Shown piece by piece: positions 1 through 7,984 of a stretch of DNA of 64,000 bases. Within the stretch, counting starts at the first letter, position 1. Each line of letters opens with the position of its first letter. Made by a program: the position numbers and the translations under genes. The DNA lies in assembly GCF_009811315.1 (NCBI RefSeq), contig NZ_BLID01000004.1, positions 186,001 through 250,000 on the forward strand, in the 5' to 3' direction. Origin of the DNA: Vibrio atypicus. Lineage in GTDB: Bacteria; Pseudomonadota; Gammaproteobacteria; Enterobacterales; Vibrionaceae. Below the pieces are notes generated by a model that was given only the letters and a program-made list of their open reading frames with translations, was not told the DNA's origin and did not search any database.

Positions 1-26
1 ATATTAAAGTGGTAGGAATAAACGTA

Positions 27-76
27 AAAGGGCCGGTAAGTCATACTGAGCCTGTTCACTCAGTCACTTTCCGGCC
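27..76 (-). terminator. Three-tier hairpin ending the metalloprotease operon
   Basis: An interrupted inverted repeat: GGCCGG (31-36) pairs with CCGGCC (71-76), AAGT with ACTT, and ACTGAG (45-50) with CTCAGT (59-64). On the minus strand it is followed by CTTTT. It lies 29 bp past the stop of the metalloprotease gene. The T-tract is short, so efficiency is uncertain. Confidence 0.55.
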
Positions 77-104
77 AAACGGACTCTTTTAGTCCTCTAT
101 TTCA

Positions 105-1328
105 TTACTTGAAAGTCAGTACTGCCTGATTCACTACACCGACATCACGGCTATAGTTGTCAACAACTCGAAGACGCCATTGCCCTGTAACATTTTGGCT
201 GTCGACATCTCGCAACGTAAACTTCACCTTATAGCGCGTACCACGATCGTTAGTATTGGCGCGCTTTAGAGTCCAGTAACTGTTGTCTGGCATAAATAGC
301 TGGACAGACACATCACCGATGTATTCATGCGCAATATCGAGTTCAATCGTTGGAGCACTCACTTCACCGTGATAATCCACGTCAAAAGGGATATCAATGC
401 CGGATGCATCTGGTATAGCAACTGGGGAAGCGATCTCGTAGACATTATTTTCTTCTGTTGGAGTCGGTTCTGGTTGTGTCTCGCCTCCATTGGAAGGGTC
501 CACTTTACTATCGTAAATAGCGGCGATCTTAGGTGCTGTCAAACCGATCGCTCGCACCGCATTAGCATAGTCTTCGCGCCCACATGCCACACCCTCACAT
601 TGCTTATTTGGATTAGAGAATGTATACGAACGACCACGTACCCCAAATAAAAACCCGTACGCCATCGTGGTGGCAAACTTTCTTTGCTCTCCATAACCGT
701 ACGCGTCTTTCTCTGTGCCGTTTGATAAGTGAGGCGGCGTGTTATACTGCTCGTGAGCGTGATTGAGACCAAAGTTATGTCCCAACTCATGAATGAAAGT
801 ATCGTCGCCACATTCATTCATATAAGAATGGCTGTACATACGACTCTTTGCATAATTGGCAGAGCGATTCCAACGATACGCAGGCATAACCCAAGCTAAA
901 CCGCAGCTGATAAGCCTTTCAGTTGCGTCATAATCAGGCGTGTTGTCCAGATCTAAGTTGCGGAACATGGCAACCATATCGGCACCTTTCTCACGACGTA
1001 CTCGTTCAATATCACTAAAGACCGCTGATTGCGTATTTCCCGGAGTTATCGCATCCAGAGCTTGACCCTGTGATTTTTTCATTCCTTTTTCTGAGTCATA
1101 GTTGTATTCCTTTGTCCCAACCAAATTCACTTTAATATCTAAACCGCTGTTTCTGAGTATCTGGTTTCCGACATTAAATCTATGTTGAATTTGTACATCT
1201 TGCTCTTGTTTGAACCAATCAGCTGTCGCTTTTGTATATACACCTAGAACATCAATATTAGTGGTTGCATTTGCAGCAGGCACAATAAAACTTGACGCTA
1301 CAACTAACGTTAATAACGTTTTATTCAT
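105..1328 (-). CDS. Secreted zinc metalloprotease with C-terminal P-domain
   Basis: Predicted exported endopeptidase of 407 residues. Residues 1-21 form a signal peptide ending in AANA. The catalytic zinc motif HELGHNFGLNH is at residues 180-190 (HExxHxxGxxH, metzincin/reprolysin type), with a plausible Met-turn at M222. A Pro/Glu/Thr-rich linker (about 277-295) leads to a domain of about 110 residues that resembles the proprotein-convertase P-domain (about 300-407). The catalytic domain starts directly after the signal peptide, so there is no room for the usual N-terminal propeptide. The gene 52 bp upstream on the same strand encodes a propeptide-like protein. AGGAA precedes the ATG. Host substrate unknown; export through the type II system is inferred from the signal peptide only. 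Confidence 0.85.
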   Translation of the reverse strand: MNKTLLTLVVASSFIVPAANATTNIDVLGVYTKATADWFKQEQDVQIQHRFNVGNQILRNSGLDIKVNLVGTKEYNYDSEKGMKKSQGQALDAITPGNTQSAVFSDIERVRREKGADMVAMFRNLDLDNTPDYDATERLISCGLAWVMPAYRWNRSANYAKSRMYSHSYMNECGDDTFIHELGHNFGLNHAHEQYNTPPHLSNGTEKDAYGYGEQRKFATTMAYGFLFGVRGRSYTFSNPNKQCEGVACGREDYANAVRAIGLTAPKIAAIYDSKVDPSNGGETQPEPTPTEENNVYEIASPVAIPDASGIDIPFDVDYHGEVSAPTIELDIAHEYIGDVSVQLFMPDNSYWTLKRANTNDRGTRYKVKFTLRDVDSQNVTGQWRLRVVDNYSRDVGVVNQAVLTFK

Positions 1329-1380
1329 TTTAATTTCCTATATTATTATAATTGACTTAAATTTAATTCGTACGATTGTA

Positions 1381-2031
1381 CTAATTATCAAAACCATGAT
1401 TCGGTGGTACTTCATAAACCCATGCCGAGTTTCCTGTACCTTCAATTTTAATTTGTCCATCAGGGTGTCCGATAAAACCTAAAATTGAGTCTTTACCGAA
1501 TGTGAATGTAACGGGATAATTTTGTTTATCTATCGTAAATCCACCTGACCAAGTTCGTATCCCTTCATTCTGGAATTCATTGGATTCCACTTGAATTTCG
1601 ATATTGGAATTATCAGGAAGAGTAATGTTAATCTGGTCTCCTTGATTTAATGCTCTGAATTGCAGCACGTCCTGAAACTCGATAGCTTTAATGCTCTCAA
1701 CATACGGGCTCTTTGGTTTTATTGCCCCTAATGATTCCGACGGATTAATATCTTTCCAAACTTCATCAATTATTCTAGGCTCCTTTGATTTATCCTCCTT
1801 TACTAGCACTTGTTTATCTACAACCCTAGTTACCGCTTCCTCTTGAGAAAAAGGTATAGCGTCTATGTTATTAATAATATGACGTTCAATTTTTTCTAAT
1901 GGCCTGCTCTCCTCATTAATTACCAAATCCCGTTCTGATTTATTATCTGAAACATCACTTTTATTTATGATGCAAAAAACACCAACAAATAAAATAGACA
2001 ACGTACCGATTAATAGAACTTTCAACTTCAC
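1381..2031 (-). CDS. Membrane-anchored propeptide-like protein, possible protease chaperone
   Basis: 216 residues. Residues 3-21 form one hydrophobic segment, probably a signal anchor; the Cys at 20 lacks a good lipobox. A charged, probably disordered region follows (about 25-110). The C-terminal 100 residues show a pattern I know from N-terminal propeptides of bacterial metzincin precursors: a short beta strand with polar LPDNSN, then a run of the form TWSGGFxxDxQxxPVTFTFGKDSILGFI and GHPDGQIKI. It is first in a two-gene unit with the downstream protease, which lacks a propeptide of its own. By analogy with the Acinetobacter CpaB/CpaA pair it may be a membrane-bound foldase or inhibitor. The similarity is judged by eye, so function is an inference. 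Confidence 0.55.
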   Translation of the reverse strand: MKLKVLLIGTLSILFVGVFCIINKSDVSDNKSERDLVINEESRPLEKIERHIINNIDAIPFSQEEAVTRVVDKQVLVKEDKSKEPRIIDEVWKDINPSESLGAIKPKSPYVESIKAIEFQDVLQFRALNQGDQINITLPDNSNIEIQVESNEFQNEGIRTWSGGFTIDKQNYPVTFTFGKDSILGFIGHPDGQIKIEGTGNSAWVYEVPPNHGFDN

Positions 2032-2375
2032 CTATACCTACCTACTAATTAAAAACAGGAAGGCACTATATCAATGTGAAAATTAAATAAATAAAATCAG
2101 CGTGACTCTGATTCCAAATTACAATTGGTGATAAATTTGTAATTATTACTTTGTGAATCAATCGCACATTAATAATCTTTCTGACAAATAATTTACTCCG
2201 TCAATACAATTAAAAAAGCGCTTCGCTGTTGTTATCTATAAGAGAAGAATGGAAATAATAGGGATATATGTTCGATAAAATTAAGGATTGGAGAGTCATA
2301 CTAAAGATGACGTAAACAGGAGGATGTCACTGAAATGTCGCAAACGGTGATAAGAAACCATCAAAGGAGTTACTA
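2032..2375. other. 344-bp spacer between nrfF and the protease unit
   Basis: No convincing ORF. It should hold the leftward promoter of the propeptide-like gene and the 3' end of the nrf operon. The only clear structure is an 8-bp inverted repeat, AATTACAA (2117-2124) and TTGTAATT (2137-2144), 86-113 bp upstream of the propeptide-like start codon, operator-like in size. No strong terminator hairpin was seen after nrfF. Confidence 0.4.
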
Positions 2376-2813
2376 TCACTCTTGATTTGAGCTTGATCTA
2401 ACGCTCTTAAGTGAAAATAGAATAAAGCCGATAAGCAATAAAATAGGAGAAAGCCATAGCAAGGCATTAGTTAAACGGAATGAGGGCTTATACAGCACAA
2501 ACTCACCATATCGGGCTGTCATAAAATCAATCACCTGCTGTTCATCTTGACCCGCATTTATTTTTTCAAACACAATTAAGCGTAAGTCTTTCGCTATAGG
2601 GGAATTTGACTCAACAAGGTTTTGATTTTGACATTGAGGGCATCGCAACGATTTGGCAAGTTCAATGGCTCTCTTTTGATGTTCAGGGCTAGCAAACTCA
2701 AACAGTTCAACTTGAGCTTCAACCTCGCTATCAGCGGCAGCAAATAAGCCCGCTTCATCAGCAAATGTGAATGAGGAGAAAAATATCACGATGACGAGAA
2801 TCAAGCTTGGCAT
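2376..2813 (-). CDS. nrfF: NrfF, cytochrome c heme lyase subunit (CcmH family)
   Basis: 145 residues. Periplasmic thiol protein that keeps the apocytochrome CxxCK/CxxCH cysteines reduced for heme attachment, working with NrfE. An N-terminal signal (residues 1-18) is followed by the family motif RCPQCQNQ (residues 57-64) with redox cysteines C58 and C61. A C-terminal membrane helix spans about 118-137. It is the last gene of the leftward nrfBCDE-dsbE-nrfF operon, 6 bp after dsbE. CcmH of the general Ccm system would look similar; the operon context favours NrfF. Confidence 0.88.
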   Translation of the reverse strand: MPSLILVIVIFFSSFTFADEAGLFAAADSEVEAQVELFEFASPEHQKRAIELAKSLRCPQCQNQNLVESNSPIAKDLRLIVFEKINAGQDEQQVIDFMTARYGEFVLYKPSFRLTNALLWLSPILLLIGFILFSLKSVRSSSNQE

Positions 2814-2819
2814 ACGGTT

Positions 2820-3353
2820 CTACACTTTATCTTCAACATATTTCGCTAAATGCTTATCCCATGCGGCTTGGTTAAGCATTCCAAAGTGTTTATAGACAAT
2901 TTCACCCGCTTTTGTAACCACATAAGTTTCAGGCGTACCAACCACACCCAGCTCTATCCCCAGCTTCCCTTTAGGGTCTATGATCACTTGCTGGTAAGGG
3001 TTACCTCCGTGCCCAAGATAATTATGAGCCGATGAAGTTTGGTCTCTGTAGTTGATACCAATAATAGGCACACCTTGCTTCGCCAATTGGTTCAAAAATG
3101 GGTGCTCTGCTTTGCACACTCCGCACCACGAAGCCCACACATTAACCAGTTGATAATCCTCGCTGAATAACGAGTGAGCATTAGATAGCGAAGAACCATC
3201 TAACAACTGTATTTGAACCATTGGAAACTGGCGAACGACAGGCTGACTCTTAGGGCCAAAACTCTCTGACTGAAGCCCTGCCACCAAAAAACCAATAAAA
3301 GCAGTGAGCAGCAGAACAAAAATAAATACTTTACGGTTGTTGAATAACGCCAT
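2820..3353 (-). CDS. dsbE: DsbE/CcmG-type periplasmic thioredoxin of the nrf operon
   Basis: 177 residues with one N-terminal membrane anchor (about 9-26) and a periplasmic thioredoxin fold. The active site ASWCGVCK has C77 and C80, and a cis-proline loop GTPETYVV lies later. CcmG/DsbE proteins pass electrons to apocytochrome c or CcmH during heme ligation. The start overlaps the end of nrfE by 23 bp, which suggests translational coupling. A dedicated copy inside an nrf operon implies a self-contained lyase module (NrfE, NrfF, thioredoxin) separate from the general Ccm machinery. The name nrfX is sometimes used for genes in this position. Confidence 0.88.
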   Translation of the reverse strand: MALFNNRKVFIFVLLLTAFIGFLVAGLQSESFGPKSQPVVRQFPMVQIQLLDGSSLSNAHSLFSEDYQLVNVWASWCGVCKAEHPFLNQLAKQGVPIIGINYRDQTSSAHNYLGHGGNPYQQVIIDPKGKLGIELGVVGTPETYVVTKAGEIVYKHFGMLNQAAWDKHLAKYVEDKV

Positions 3354-5238
3354 AACTCGCTCTTACTCGAGAAAAAGAGATTGAATGGAGTAAAGGAATT
3401 AACGCGCCTAGCATTGCGAGTAGCGCACCAAACCAAATCCAGCCAATATATGCTCTGTATTGTATTTTCACTGCATAGGCCTTGCTATCAATCTTAGCGC
3501 CTAATGTGACGTAGTAGTCACCATGCCAAGTAGAACGTATCGCTGGCTCGCTCATGTTCATTACTCGCACCTGATAATGGCGTCGTTCTGGCAACAACAT
3601 AAATGAACGCCCATCATTTGAGGTAAACTCAATATGGCCTTGCTCTGCAGTATAATTCGGCCCAACGTACCACTCCGTACTTAGGTAATTCACCTGCCAA
3701 TCAGACAACTGAGTTGATACCCCCGGAGACATTTTTCGATTCAGCTCATAAGAATGATGACTGTTCATACTCGCTCCGATACAAACTATCGCCAAACCGA
3801 CATGAGCAAGAACCATAAAGCTCAATGACTTATGGCTTACCAGTAAGAATAAATGACTGAACACAACCCAAGCGCCTAACCCCCATATCAAGCTCACCGA
3901 GAGCTGCATTTTCGATACTTGAAGCCAATATAAACCAAGACCAATAAGGTAAGCGCCAATAAAAAAACAGAATATACGAGGCCATGATTCCGAGCTGCCC
4001 TTATACCACTTCAAAAATGGAGCGAAACCCATCGCAATCAGAGCAATCAAAGACAAAGGATGAATCAGAGTATTAAAGTAAGGTGCGCCTACTGAAATGG
4101 AGCCGAGACCCAACAGCTCATACACCATGGGGTAAAAAGTACCGAGAAAAACAGTAAAGGTAGCGACCACCAATAAACCAGCAGATAGGAGCACGAGATA
4201 GCTCCGGCTAAACACCGAGGTCAAACGGCTACTTTTAATACTATCGACTTGACGTAACAGCAAAACAAAAGAACAAAGCAAAGTCACCGCTAAGATCAAT
4301 AGCAAGGCAACCCCTTTACTCGGATCAACCGCAAAGGCGTGAACAGAAGTCAAAACGCCTGAACGAACAATAAATGTCCCTAAAATGCTTAAGCAAAAAG
4401 TCACTAACGCCAAAGAAAGTGACCAAACTTTAAGTTGTTGATGCTTAGCTGATGCGATCAATGTATGCAATAAAGCAGTACCGGTTAACCAAGGTAAAAG
4501 AGAGGCATTTTCTACCGGATCCCAGAACCACCAGCCTCCCCAACCTAATTCATTGTATGCCCACCACGAACCAACCAAGATACCTAATGTTAGTAGCATC
4601 CATGATGAGACCGCCCAAGGTCGGCACTCTCGAACCCACTGATTATCATATTTAGGTTCAAGCAGGGCCGCCAAAGCGAAAGCCAAAACGGTAGAGAATC
4701 CAATATAGCCTAAATAAAGTAGAGGAGGATGAAAAATCAGCCCGACATCTTGCAACATCGGATTTAAATCTCTTCCTTCAGCCACAAAAGTCGCAGCGTA
4801 GGCAAAAGGGTTAGAAGCCAGCAAAGTAAACCAAGCAAAAGCAGCGGTAAAGCCGTGCATCACCCAAAGTACACTTTGAATATAGTGAGAAGCGCGACGA
4901 GAATGAAACGAGATCAATCCGCTCCAAAGACAGAGGGTAAAAACCCAAAATAGCATCGAGCCTTGATGCCCACCCCATACGGCAGCTAACTTAAAAAAAT
5001 CTGGTAATGCAGAATTGGAATGAGAAGCAACATAATCAAATTGAAATTGATCGGTTAAAAATAATGTCGCAAGAACCACTAAACTGTAGCTTGCTAAAAA
5101 CGCATTGAAACGTGAAGCGAGGGTAAGATGAAAGCCAGACCTTTTTGCGTGCCAACGACACCAAGCAAGTTGAGCGAAACTCAATGTACTCAGTACCGCA
5201 ATCAAAACTAACGCAAAAAGCCCTGACTCTCCTATCAT
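3331..5238 (-). CDS. nrfE: NrfE, heme lyase core subunit (CcmF family)
   Basis: 635 residues, a polytopic inner-membrane protein with about 15 hydrophobic segments. The tryptophan-rich heme-handling WWD signature WGGWWFWDPVENAS lies near residue 230, with family histidines around it. It is the catalytic core that attaches heme to the unusual CxxCK site of NrfA, together with NrfF and NrfG. It sits between nrfD and dsbE with short spacers, all leftward. General CcmF is the only close alternative; position in the nrf operon settles it. Confidence 0.92.
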   Translation of the reverse strand: MIGESGLFALVLIAVLSTLSFAQLAWCRWHAKRSGFHLTLASRFNAFLASYSLVVLATLFLTDQFQFDYVASHSNSALPDFFKLAAVWGGHQGSMLFWVFTLCLWSGLISFHSRRASHYIQSVLWVMHGFTAAFAWFTLLASNPFAYAATFVAEGRDLNPMLQDVGLIFHPPLLYLGYIGFSTVLAFALAALLEPKYDNQWVRECRPWAVSSWMLLTLGILVGSWWAYNELGWGGWWFWDPVENASLLPWLTGTALLHTLIASAKHQQLKVWSLSLALVTFCLSILGTFIVRSGVLTSVHAFAVDPSKGVALLLILAVTLLCSFVLLLRQVDSIKSSRLTSVFSRSYLVLLSAGLLVVATFTVFLGTFYPMVYELLGLGSISVGAPYFNTLIHPLSLIALIAMGFAPFLKWYKGSSESWPRIFCFFIGAYLIGLGLYWLQVSKMQLSVSLIWGLGAWVVFSHLFLLVSHKSLSFMVLAHVGLAIVCIGASMNSHHSYELNRKMSPGVSTQLSDWQVNYLSTEWYVGPNYTAEQGHIEFTSNDGRSFMLLPERRHYQVRVMNMSEPAIRSTWHGDYYVTLGAKIDSKAYAVKIQYRAYIGWIWFGALLAMLGALIPLLHSISFSRVRASYGVIQQP

Positions 5239-5258
5239 CGTTATACTAATCCTTATTG

Positions 5259-6230
5259 CTACACAACTGTCATTTGACCAGCGTAAAGGATAAAGGTACG
5301 CAGCATTAATACGCCTACCAAACTAAGCAGTGTCACCACAAAAATGAAGCCACCATTGTGACGCACCTCTTTCGGCGATACAGCATTTAAAGTTAATGGC
5401 AGTAACATGCCTATCAATACAACGCCAAACCAGAACCAGTTAGACCAAAAACCGCCGCCGATCGCGTTCCAAGCTGCAGCTTCATTCTGTCCGCCACTGA
5501 AAATCAGCCCTGTAAAGAAAGTAACCAATACAAACAGTTCAAACAAGACAACTGGGCGCTCGAAGCCATGTACCCACGAAACGCTTGGACTATTCACTGG
5601 CTCTTTGAATACCAAAATACCAAACAATAAGCTCGCTGCAGCTCCTGAGGACAAACTAGAGAACAGGAACAAAATTGGCAACACTGGGTTGTTGAGCATT
5701 GGGTATGTTTTTAGCGCCGAAAGTAAGAAACCTGTGTACGCAGCCAACACCAAAGCCAAGAAGCCCAAAAACAATTCGAGCGGGTTATTGATTTCTTTTG
5801 CCTTAATCAAAATACCATCAACAAAATCAAGCAAACCACTTGGCAATTTGCCTTCGCAGAAGTTGATGATTTGATGACGGAACAACACCCCAATCCAGAC
5901 AAATAGCACAGCCATGTATACTTGGAATAAAATAACACCCATCGACATAACAGAGTTCATATTGAAGTAAATCATGATCTTCCAGAACTCTAACGGTTTT
6001 GTTAGGTGGAACACCAAAATCAATAGACCGACAATGATGCCAAATGGCGCTATCCAGGCCATCGCCTTCAATATACCGTTATTAGCCGGATCACCTTCAA
6101 TCACTTTACGACGAAGATAAATGGCTATCATTACCGCACCGGCTGACATACCTGCTAAGAACAAGTAGACCGCGATGATCCAGTCCCATACCAAAGAGTC
6201 AAAGTGGAAAGCACTTTCAAATCCATTCAT
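5259..6230 (-). CDS. nrfD: NrfD, quinol-oxidising membrane subunit
   Basis: 323 residues, hydrophobic almost throughout, with about eight to nine membrane helices. It belongs to the NrfD/PsrC family that oxidises menaquinol and hands electrons to the NrfC iron-sulfur protein. The nrfC stop and nrfD start overlap by one base (TAATG), so the two are probably made in equal amounts and form the NrfCD quinol dehydrogenase. Confidence 0.93.
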   Translation of the reverse strand: MNGFESAFHFDSLVWDWIIAVYLFLAGMSAGAVMIAIYLRRKVIEGDPANNGILKAMAWIAPFGIIVGLLILVFHLTKPLEFWKIMIYFNMNSVMSMGVILFQVYMAVLFVWIGVLFRHQIINFCEGKLPSGLLDFVDGILIKAKEINNPLELFLGFLALVLAAYTGFLLSALKTYPMLNNPVLPILFLFSSLSSGAAASLLFGILVFKEPVNSPSVSWVHGFERPVVLFELFVLVTFFTGLIFSGGQNEAAAWNAIGGGFWSNWFWFGVVLIGMLLPLTLNAVSPKEVRHNGGFIFVVTLLSLVGVLMLRTFILYAGQMTVV

Positions 6231-6919
6231 TATGATATCTCCCCTTTCTGATGAGGAACTTTATACAATTTCGGTTTTGTTCCTAGGTGGGACTTATCGC
6301 GGTACACCACTTCCGTATTTAGCACATGATTGATCTCACTATTTGGATCATTCAGATCGCCAAACACCAAAGCTTTAGTAGGGCAAGATTCAACACAAGC
6401 TGGTAGTTTTCCTTGTGCTAAGTTGGTATCACGACAGAAGTTGCATTTGTCTGCTGAGTGATCTTCAGGATTAAAGAAACGCACTTGATAAGGACACGCA
6501 GCCAAACAGTAACCACAACCAACACACTTATCTTTATGAACGTCAACAATGCCTGTTTTGTCATCTTTGTACGCCGCCCCTGTCGGACAAACGTAGACAC
6601 AAGGAGGATTCTCACAATGCTGACAAGACTTTCGAGTAAAACGGTAATCAACATTTGGAAACTCGCCTTGAGGTTCACTGCGGATAATCTCCAGTCGTGA
6701 TACCCCTTCAGGTACTTTATTCACTTCTCGGCAAGCATCAGTACAAGCAGTACAGCCAATACAAGCTGTCTCATCATGAACCATTCCGTAGAGTTTATTA
6801 CCATCTTGCTCTACATTCGCCAATGTCTTCTTACTAGAAAGCACCGCTGTACCAGCAACACCTGTAGTGAAGATAACAGCTCCTGTTCCAGCTAAGAAAT
6901 TTCGTCTAGAACAACTCAT
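6230..6919 (-). CDS. nrfC: NrfC, Tat-exported four-cluster ferredoxin
   Basis: 229 residues. A twin-arginine signal (SCSRRNFLAG, arginines 5 and 6) marks export of a folded protein. Four cysteine groups follow, CIGCTACTDAC, CQHCENPPCVYVC, CVGCGYCLAAC and CNFC with CVESC, fitting four [4Fe-4S] clusters. It carries electrons from NrfD to the pentaheme NrfB. The start has a strong GAGGAG ribosome site that overlaps the nrfB stop codon. Confidence 0.94.
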   Translation of the reverse strand: MSCSRRNFLAGTGAVIFTTGVAGTAVLSSKKTLANVEQDGNKLYGMVHDETACIGCTACTDACREVNKVPEGVSRLEIIRSEPQGEFPNVDYRFTRKSCQHCENPPCVYVCPTGAAYKDDKTGIVDVHKDKCVGCGYCLAACPYQVRFFNPEDHSADKCNFCRDTNLAQGKLPACVESCPTKALVFGDLNDPNSEINHVLNTEVVYRDKSHLGTKPKLYKVPHQKGEIS

Positions 6920-6920
6920 A

Positions 6921-7508
6921 TCACTCCTCCTTCTTCAGTTGATTAAAGTCAGAGTGGCAATCCACACAAAGCTTAATTTTCTCTTTGCGCTCTAAGCCCA
7001 GAACTTTGGTTTTACTTGCATGGACATCATGACAATTTGAACATGTTAGATTTTTTGCATGCACATCATGAGTCCAACTGTCATCGCGTAAATATTGAGG
7101 TTGGTGACAATCAGTACACTGACTATTGGCTTTCAGAATTGCTTCGGGATCGAGGAAGACCTTCTCAGTACCCGGTTGTGACTGAGCACTAGAATATTTA
7201 GTCACCACGGGGGCACCTTCACGGTGATCTGGGCCAATGTTGTTGTGACATTCGGTACAAGTGACTTCACGGCCTAAGATCTTATGCGCGTCTTCACCAT
7301 GAGAGCCTTGCAATGACTGTTTGGAATCCTTATGACACTGGACACACTTGTAATCCTTGTCACGGATAAGCGTAACTTCATGACGAGTACTTTGATCTTC
7401 AGTCTGTAAACTTGAAGTTTCGGCAACGGCATGAAGAGAATAACCATAGAGGCAAAATGCTAGAAGAGACTTAAGCATTATGACTATGGCCAACTTTATA
7501 TTGCCCAT
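6921..7508 (-). CDS. nrfB: NrfB, pentaheme electron-transfer cytochrome
   Basis: 195 residues. A secretory signal occupies about residues 1-29 (AVA cut site). Five CxxCH heme sites are visible: CVQCH, CTECH, CTDCH, CSNCH and CVDCH. It shuttles electrons from NrfCD to NrfA in the periplasm. It is the first gene of the leftward operon and diverges from nrfA, so the pentaheme donor and the pentaheme reductase are driven from one control region. AAGGAT lies just before the ATG. Confidence 0.93.
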   Translation of the reverse strand: MGNIKLAIVIMLKSLLAFCLYGYSLHAVAETSSLQTEDQSTRHEVTLIRDKDYKCVQCHKDSKQSLQGSHGEDAHKILGREVTCTECHNNIGPDHREGAPVVTKYSSAQSQPGTEKVFLDPEAILKANSQCTDCHQPQYLRDDSWTHDVHAKNLTCSNCHDVHASKTKVLGLERKEKIKLCVDCHSDFNQLKKEE

Positions 7509-7657
7509 ATTATCCTTTCCTTATTCCAGATTTAAATTCCACTCACGCAAAATCTATTTCTGGTCAAAATTAATACCCTCCGATATTGAACAAAGTCCAA
7601 TACCAAGTGAGATCAATTCTTATTTTGGATAAGCCACAACGCTATATGAACTAAGTC

Positions 7658-7682
7658 TACTCCCCTGACTCTTTAGGGGTAG
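7658..7682. promoter_or_regulatory. Imperfect inverted repeat, possible NarP half-sites
   Basis: TACTCCCC (7658-7665) and AGGGGTAG (7675-7682) form an imperfect inverted repeat. AGGGGTA (7675-7681) fits the NarL/NarP heptamer on the reverse strand. The other arm misses one position, and the 10-bp gap is not the strong 7-2-7 spacing. It lies 150 bp upstream of nrfB. Confidence 0.3.
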
Positions 7683-7751
7683 GTGAAACTGTCTAAAAAT
7701 CGATCTGTATCACCATAATTTTCCTATGGTTACAAACGCTAAGTTATTGAT

Positions 7752-7770
7752 GATAATGATATTCAATCTT
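7752..7770. promoter_or_regulatory. Candidate Fur box upstream of nrfA
   Basis: GATAATGATATTCAATCTT matches 15 of 19 positions of the classical Fur consensus GATAATGATAATCATTATC; the first hexamer is perfect. It sits next to the NarP-like site, about 120 bp before the expected nrfA transcription start. AT-rich DNA gives chance matches, so this is a candidate only. Confidence 0.35.
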
Positions 7771-7788
7771 AAAGAGGAAGTACAACAC

Positions 7789-7804
7789 TACCCCAAAAGA
7801 GGTA
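7789..7804. promoter_or_regulatory. Candidate NarP 7-2-7 site in the nrfB/nrfA spacer
   Basis: TACCCCAAAAGAGGTA is a perfect hexamer palindrome that parses as two NarL/NarP heptamers in the 7-2-7 arrangement preferred by NarP. The right heptamer AGAGGTA fits fully; the left, TACCCCA, misses only the last base. Vibrios usually rely on NarQ/NarP, which fits nitrite/nitrate control of nrf. Confidence 0.55.
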
Positions 7805-7840
7805 TATAAAATTAAGTTTGAACTAGGTCACTTCAACAAA

Positions 7841-7854
7841 TTGATCTAGAACAA
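7841..7854. promoter_or_regulatory. Candidate FNR site upstream of nrfA
   Basis: TTGATCTAGAACAA matches the FNR consensus TTGAT-N4-ATCAA with one mismatch. A transcript starting about 41 bp downstream (near 7889) would make this a class II activation site, leaving a leader of about 95 nt before the nrfA start codon. This mirrors the oxygen control known for E. coli nrfA. Confidence 0.6.
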
Positions 7855-7984
7855 TGAAGGGTTGTTACTAAGCTTTCATATTTATTTCTTTTTATTACAA
7901 TTTATTTCAGTTCTCCAATTCTTAATTTGGTCATAGCCAGTTCACAACGCTGTTTATAACAAACGGAATTATGGAGATAGCACT

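Noticed and set aside
539-817. 92-codon ORF inside the metalloprotease gene
   Set aside because: Out-of-frame shadow on the same strand; the overlapping frame holds the zinc motif.
7587-7616. FNR-like inverted repeats before nrfB
   Set aside because: TTGAA-N5-TCCAA and the GATCAA half near 7611 have wrong spacing or too many mismatches for a confident FNR site.
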